A program made the position numbers and the translations under genes. Positions 61,561 to 64,000 of a DNA stretch of 64,000 bases are shown here, in pieces (the first letter of the stretch is position 1; each line of letters opens with the position of its first letter). The notes beneath the pieces were generated by a model, which had not been told where the DNA came from, made no database searches, and saw only the letters and a program-made list of their open reading frames with translations. The stretch covers positions 372,001-436,000 of the forward strand of contig JACJWR010000001.1 in assembly GCA_020637055.1 (NCBI GenBank). The letters are read 5' to 3'. Source of the DNA: Actinomycetota bacterium. Its GTDB lineage: Bacteria; Actinomycetota; Actinomycetes; S36-B12; UBA10799.

Positions 61561-61863
61561 ATGACGAAAGACACCACTGCCAACATCACCGACGACCTCG
61601 TGCCGGTGCGGGCCAGCGGCGCCGTGGAGGCCGAAGTCGATGGTGAACTCATCCTGCTGAGTCCAAGCGACTTCTCGTACTTCGGTGCGGCCGGCACCGG
61701 GGCGCCGGTGTGGGAACTCGTGGACGGCCAACGCTCGGTGGGCGGCATCGTCGCCGAACTCGAGGCGAAGTACGAGGCACCCGAGGGAGTGATCCGGGCG
61801 GAGACGCTCGAGTTCATCGAGGCGCTGGAAGCGGCCGGGCTCGTGGAGCCCTTCGGCGACTAG
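61561..61863 (+). CDS. Stand-alone PqqD-family (RRE-fold) protein
   Basis: This 100-residue protein fits PqqD: AEVDGELILLSPSDFSYFGA, VWELVDGQRSVGGIVAELEA, and FIEALEAAGLVEPF as the C-terminal helices. PqqD-like RRE proteins present RiPP leader peptides to modifying enzymes. No radical SAM or peptidase is adjacent. It could act in trans on the candidate precursor 15 kb away, but this is speculative. TAACAT lies 6 nt before the ATG; the divergent partner is the hydrolase operon. Confidence 0.78.
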   Translation: MTKDTTANITDDLVPVRASGAVEAEVDGELILLSPSDFSYFGAAGTGAPVWELVDGQRSVGGIVAELEAKYEAPEGVIRAETLEFIEALEAAGLVEPFGD

Positions 61864-61865
61864 CG

Positions 61866-62771
61866 CTACGTCGAGGCGAGTTCGTCCTCCAACGCCACCG
61901 GCGCGTCATCCGCCTCCACTTGTGCGACGTCCTGCCCGAGGGCGGCGGAGATCGCGCCCAGTCGACGGGTTGCGCGTTCCGCGGCGTAGGTGACGAAATC
62001 CTCGACGTTCAACCCGAGTGGTTGGTCGTACTGCGACAGGAATCCGATCGCCTCCAGCGCCTGCGGCAGCAGTTCGCCCATGGTGTCCTCGACCACCTGC
62101 CACAGTGACGCATCGGCCGCCACAAGACGTCGGCAGGTATAGGTGCCCCACGCCATGTGGCGCCGCTCGTCCTGCCCGATGTGGCGCACGATCGACTGCA
62201 TGCCGGGCAGGATTCCCCGCTCCTGGCACACGGTGTTCCAGGCGTGGTACCCGGTGAGCGCCAGTACCCCTTCCACGATGTGGTTGTAGGTGACCGATGC
62301 CCGGATCTGGTTGGCCGGGGAGGGGTCGTCGCGCAGGGCGCCGAGCGACTCCGGCAGCGCCTTCAGGAAGATCGCCCGGTATCCGGGATTGTCGTCGACC
62401 AGTGGGTTCAGATCCGCGGTGATGCCCACCGCGTCGAACCATCGGCGGAAAGCTTCGGTGTGCCGGGCCTCCTCGAAACAGAACTGGGCGAGGTACATCT
62501 CGTCGCCGAGTCGGCCCTGCGCCGACATCGCAGCCATGAAGGGTTGGATGTCGTGGGTGACCGCCTCCTCGCCCGCGAGGAACATGGCGCTGAGCCTGGC
62601 GGCGGCTTCGAGATCCTCGCCCTCCAGCGTGGCCCAACCGGCCGCCTCCTGGCTCAGGTCGATGTCGGCGGCGTTCCAGAACATGGCGTTGCCCTTGCGC
62701 CACAGTCGCAGCGGCAACGCATCCCAGTCGAGGCCGCCGGCGGCGAGTGCGGAGAATCCATCCCGTGTCAT
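61866..62771 (-). CDS. R2-like ligand-binding oxidase (R2lox)
   Basis: This 301-residue ferritin-like protein has the metal motifs FLAGEEAVTHDIQPF (first Glu), FCFEEARHTEAFRRW (Glu..His), TYNHIVEGVLALTGYHAW and IGQDERRHMAWGTY (Glu..His). The EAVT block supplies the Val that forms the ether crosslink to Tyr in Mn/Fe R2lox of M. tuberculosis (Rv0233). It is distinct from ribonucleotide reductase R2. TAGGAT lies 8 nt before the ATG. Its stop is 2 bp from the convergent PqqD-like gene. Confidence 0.87.
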   Translation of the reverse strand: MTRDGFSALAAGGLDWDALPLRLWRKGNAMFWNAADIDLSQEAAGWATLEGEDLEAAARLSAMFLAGEEAVTHDIQPFMAAMSAQGRLGDEMYLAQFCFEEARHTEAFRRWFDAVGITADLNPLVDDNPGYRAIFLKALPESLGALRDDPSPANQIRASVTYNHIVEGVLALTGYHAWNTVCQERGILPGMQSIVRHIGQDERRHMAWGTYTCRRLVAADASLWQVVEDTMGELLPQALEAIGFLSQYDQPLGLNVEDFVTYAAERATRRLGAISAALGQDVAQVEADDAPVALEDELAST

Positions 62772-62821
62772 GACACCCGATCCTAGGCGTGAGTCGGTGC
62801 GGATTCGAGTCTCCGCCGGGC

Positions 62822-63436
62822 CTACTTGAGGATCCGCGGCTTGTGCTCCAAACCGGAGAGTCCGTTCCAGGCGAGGTTCACCAGGTGTGCGGCGAGTTCG
62901 TCCCGCTTGGGCTTGCGCACGTCGATCCACCAGATGCCGGTGCTGGTGACCATGCCCACCAGCATCTGCGCGTACATGTCGGCCTGCTTCGGGTTGTAGC
63001 CGCGTCGGTCGAATTCGGCTGCGAGTTGACCCGCCACTCGGGTGGCGATATCGCTGAGCAGGGAAGCGAAGGACCCCTGGGCAACTCCCGGGGCGGAGTC
63101 GCGGACGAGCAGCCGGAATCCTTCGGTCTGCTCGGAGATGTAGTCCAGCCACGCCAGCACCACCGACTGCAGCATCGCCTTCGGCCGATCCGGCGTCAGG
63201 GCCGCCTGAACCCGGGAGAGCAGATCGCTCATCTCCCGGTCCACCACCACCGCGTAGAGGCCCTCTTTGCCGCCGAAGTGTTCGTACACCACAGGTTTGG
63301 AGACCCCTGCCTCGGCCGCGACCTCCTCCACGGTGACGGCCTCGAACCCCTTTTCGGCGAACAGGGTTCGGCCGACCTGGATCAACTGTTCCCGGCGTTC
63401 GGTTCCCGACATTCGCACGCGGGCAGGGGTGGTCAC
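62822..63436 (-). CDS. TetR-family transcriptional regulator
   Basis: This 204-residue repressor has the N-terminal HTH (LIQVGRTLFAEKGFEAVTVE, EVAAEAGVSKPVVYEHFGGK) and a C-terminal ligand domain (residues about 70-200). The GTG at 63436 is chosen because the palindrome and promoter lie directly before it; the longer open frame runs into dcd and is not credible. A palindrome lies 25 bp upstream in the TetR-dcd intergenic region. The ligand is unknown. Confidence 0.88.
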   Translation of the reverse strand: MTTPARVRMSGTERREQLIQVGRTLFAEKGFEAVTVEEVAAEAGVSKPVVYEHFGGKEGLYAVVVDREMSDLLSRVQAALTPDRPKAMLQSVVLAWLDYISEQTEGFRLLVRDSAPGVAQGSFASLLSDIATRVAGQLAAEFDRRGYNPKQADMYAQMLVGMVTSTGIWWIDVRKPKRDELAAHLVNLAWNGLSGLEHKPRILK

Positions 63437-63461
63437 GTCGACTAGTGTGCCGTACGCATGA

Positions 63462-63477
63462 TTCACCGGTCGGTGAA
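63462..63477. promoter_or_regulatory. TetR operator between TetR gene and dcd
   Basis: TTCACCGGTCGGTGAA is a near-perfect inverted repeat (7-bp arms around GT), centred between the divergent genes. It lies 5 bp before the TAGCCT -10 of dcd (63482-63487), so the regulator could repress itself and dcd. Symmetry and position support an operator. Confidence 0.7.
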
Positions 63478-63494
63478 ACGGTAGCCTCGCAGGC

Positions 63495-64000
63495 GTGATC
63501 CTGTCCGATGGAACGATCCGCTCGCTGCTGGCCGACGGGCGCTTGGTCATCGAGCCGCTGGAGCCCGAGCAGGTGCAGCCCGCCAGCGTCGACGTGCGCC
63601 TCGGGGACTCGTTCCTGGTGTTCCGCAACCACACCGCAGAGGTGATCGACCCGTTCGACCGGCCAGCGGACTTGATGGACACCATCACAGTGGCCGAAGG
63701 CGACGCATTCGTGCTGCATCCCGGCGAGTTCGTCCTGGGCACCACGCTCGAGGCGATCGGCCTGCCGGATGACCTGGTGGCCCGGGTCGAGGGCAAGTCC
63801 AGCCTGGGGCGGCTGGGGCTGCTCATCCACGCCACCGCCGGATTCGTCGACCCGGGGTGGGCGCGGGGCCAGATCACGCTGGAACTGTCCAACGTCGCGA
63901 CCCTGCCGATCAAACTCTGGCCCGGAATGAAGATCGGGCAGTTGTCGTTCCACACCCTCGATGCGCCCGCCGAACGCCCCTACGGCCATCCGGAGTTGAA
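63495..64000 (+). CDS. dcd: dCTP deaminase (partial at right edge)
   Basis: The first 168 residues are visible. The sequence starts VILSDGTIRSLLADGRLVIE and contains VQPASVDVRLGDSFLVFRNH, ARVEGKSSLGRLGLLIHATA (catalytic Glu in the following GQITLELSN block) and GFVDPGWARGQITLELSN. It belongs to the Dcd/DUT family; bacterial dCTP deaminase, or the bifunctional dCTP deaminase/dUTPase in Actinobacteria, converts dCTP to dUTP or dUMP for dTMP synthesis. TAGCCT lies 7 nt before the GTG. It runs off the window. Confidence 0.9.
   Translation, partial: MILSDGTIRSLLADGRLVIEPLEPEQVQPASVDVRLGDSFLVFRNHTAEVIDPFDRPADLMDTITVAEGDAFVLHPGEFVLGTTLEAIGLPDDLVARVEGKSSLGRLGLLIHATAGFVDPGWARGQITLELSNVATLPIKLWPGMKIGQLSFHTLDAPAERPYGHPEL

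Overview
The window is a 64 kb, GC-rich piece of an actinobacterial chromosome (Actinomycetota). Actinobacterial markers include a DUF5318 gene next to a PonA-type penicillin-binding protein, the rpsF-ssb-rpsR-rplI-dnaB block, a mycothiol-dependent isomerase-fold protein, a FadE5-type acyl-CoA dehydrogenase, an R2-like ligand-binding oxidase, a DosR/DosS-type pair and a DUF222/13E12 HNH protein. The order from DUF5318 to dnaB resembles the region that lies some tens of kb from oriC in mycobacteria. I cannot name the genus. Many genes have a TANNNT -10 hexamer 6-8 nt before the start codon and no Shine-Dalgarno sequence, so leaderless mRNAs appear common.

Bases 1-16,300 are mostly core genome. 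They hold a PadR regulator fragment, DUF5318, ponA, a GT87 mannosyltransferase-like protein coupled to a PLP-less alanine-racemase-fold protein, endonuclease IV, the ribosomal protein/SSB operon with an SD-sequestering leader and a terminator, a DnaA-box cluster, dnaB, a LapA-like membrane protein, an apparently circularly permuted flavin amine oxidase, a class III aminotransferase, a SpoIIE phosphatase and a HisC/Pat aminotransferase. Bases 16,300-24,800 form a respiratory unit. A near-perfect DosR box precedes cydA-cydB, then come cydD-cydC-dosS with 4-bp overlaps, and a DosR-like regulator converges on dosS. DosS keeps the heme His and distal Tyr of mycobacterial DosS, so this looks like a self-contained oxygen/redox circuit for cytochrome bd.

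Bases 24,800-33,500 hold metabolic genes: a mycothiol isomerase-like protein, a nitrilase-family amidase, fadE5 behind twin operators, a methyltransferase, a GT17-like glycosyltransferase, DUF6629, a TPP riboswitch driving a PnuC-family transporter plus a NadR-like kinase, and copC. Bases 33,500-48,100 lie between copC and copD and look like an accessory island. It holds two SET-like proteins, an unknown protein, a sulfotransferase-HprK fusion, a Walker-A-less HprK-like protein, an ATP-grasp protein, a 13E12 HNH nuclease with an SOS box, two asparagine-synthetase homologues, a candidate 47-aa RiPP precursor and an ABC exporter. This is the best candidate for an undescribed peptide-tailoring system.

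Bases 48,100-64,000 return to mostly single-copy functions: copD-ctaG fusion, diguanylate cyclase, potassium channel, glutamine-synthetase-like enzyme, class C beta-lactamase-fold lipoprotein, tRNA-Gly(CCC), a secreted glycoside hydrolase with three nearly identical 375-bp repeats, a three-gene alpha/beta-hydrolase operon divergent from a stand-alone PqqD-like protein, R2lox, and a TetR regulator divergent from dcd around a perfect palindrome. I saw no rRNA, CRISPR array, prophage or insertion sequence.
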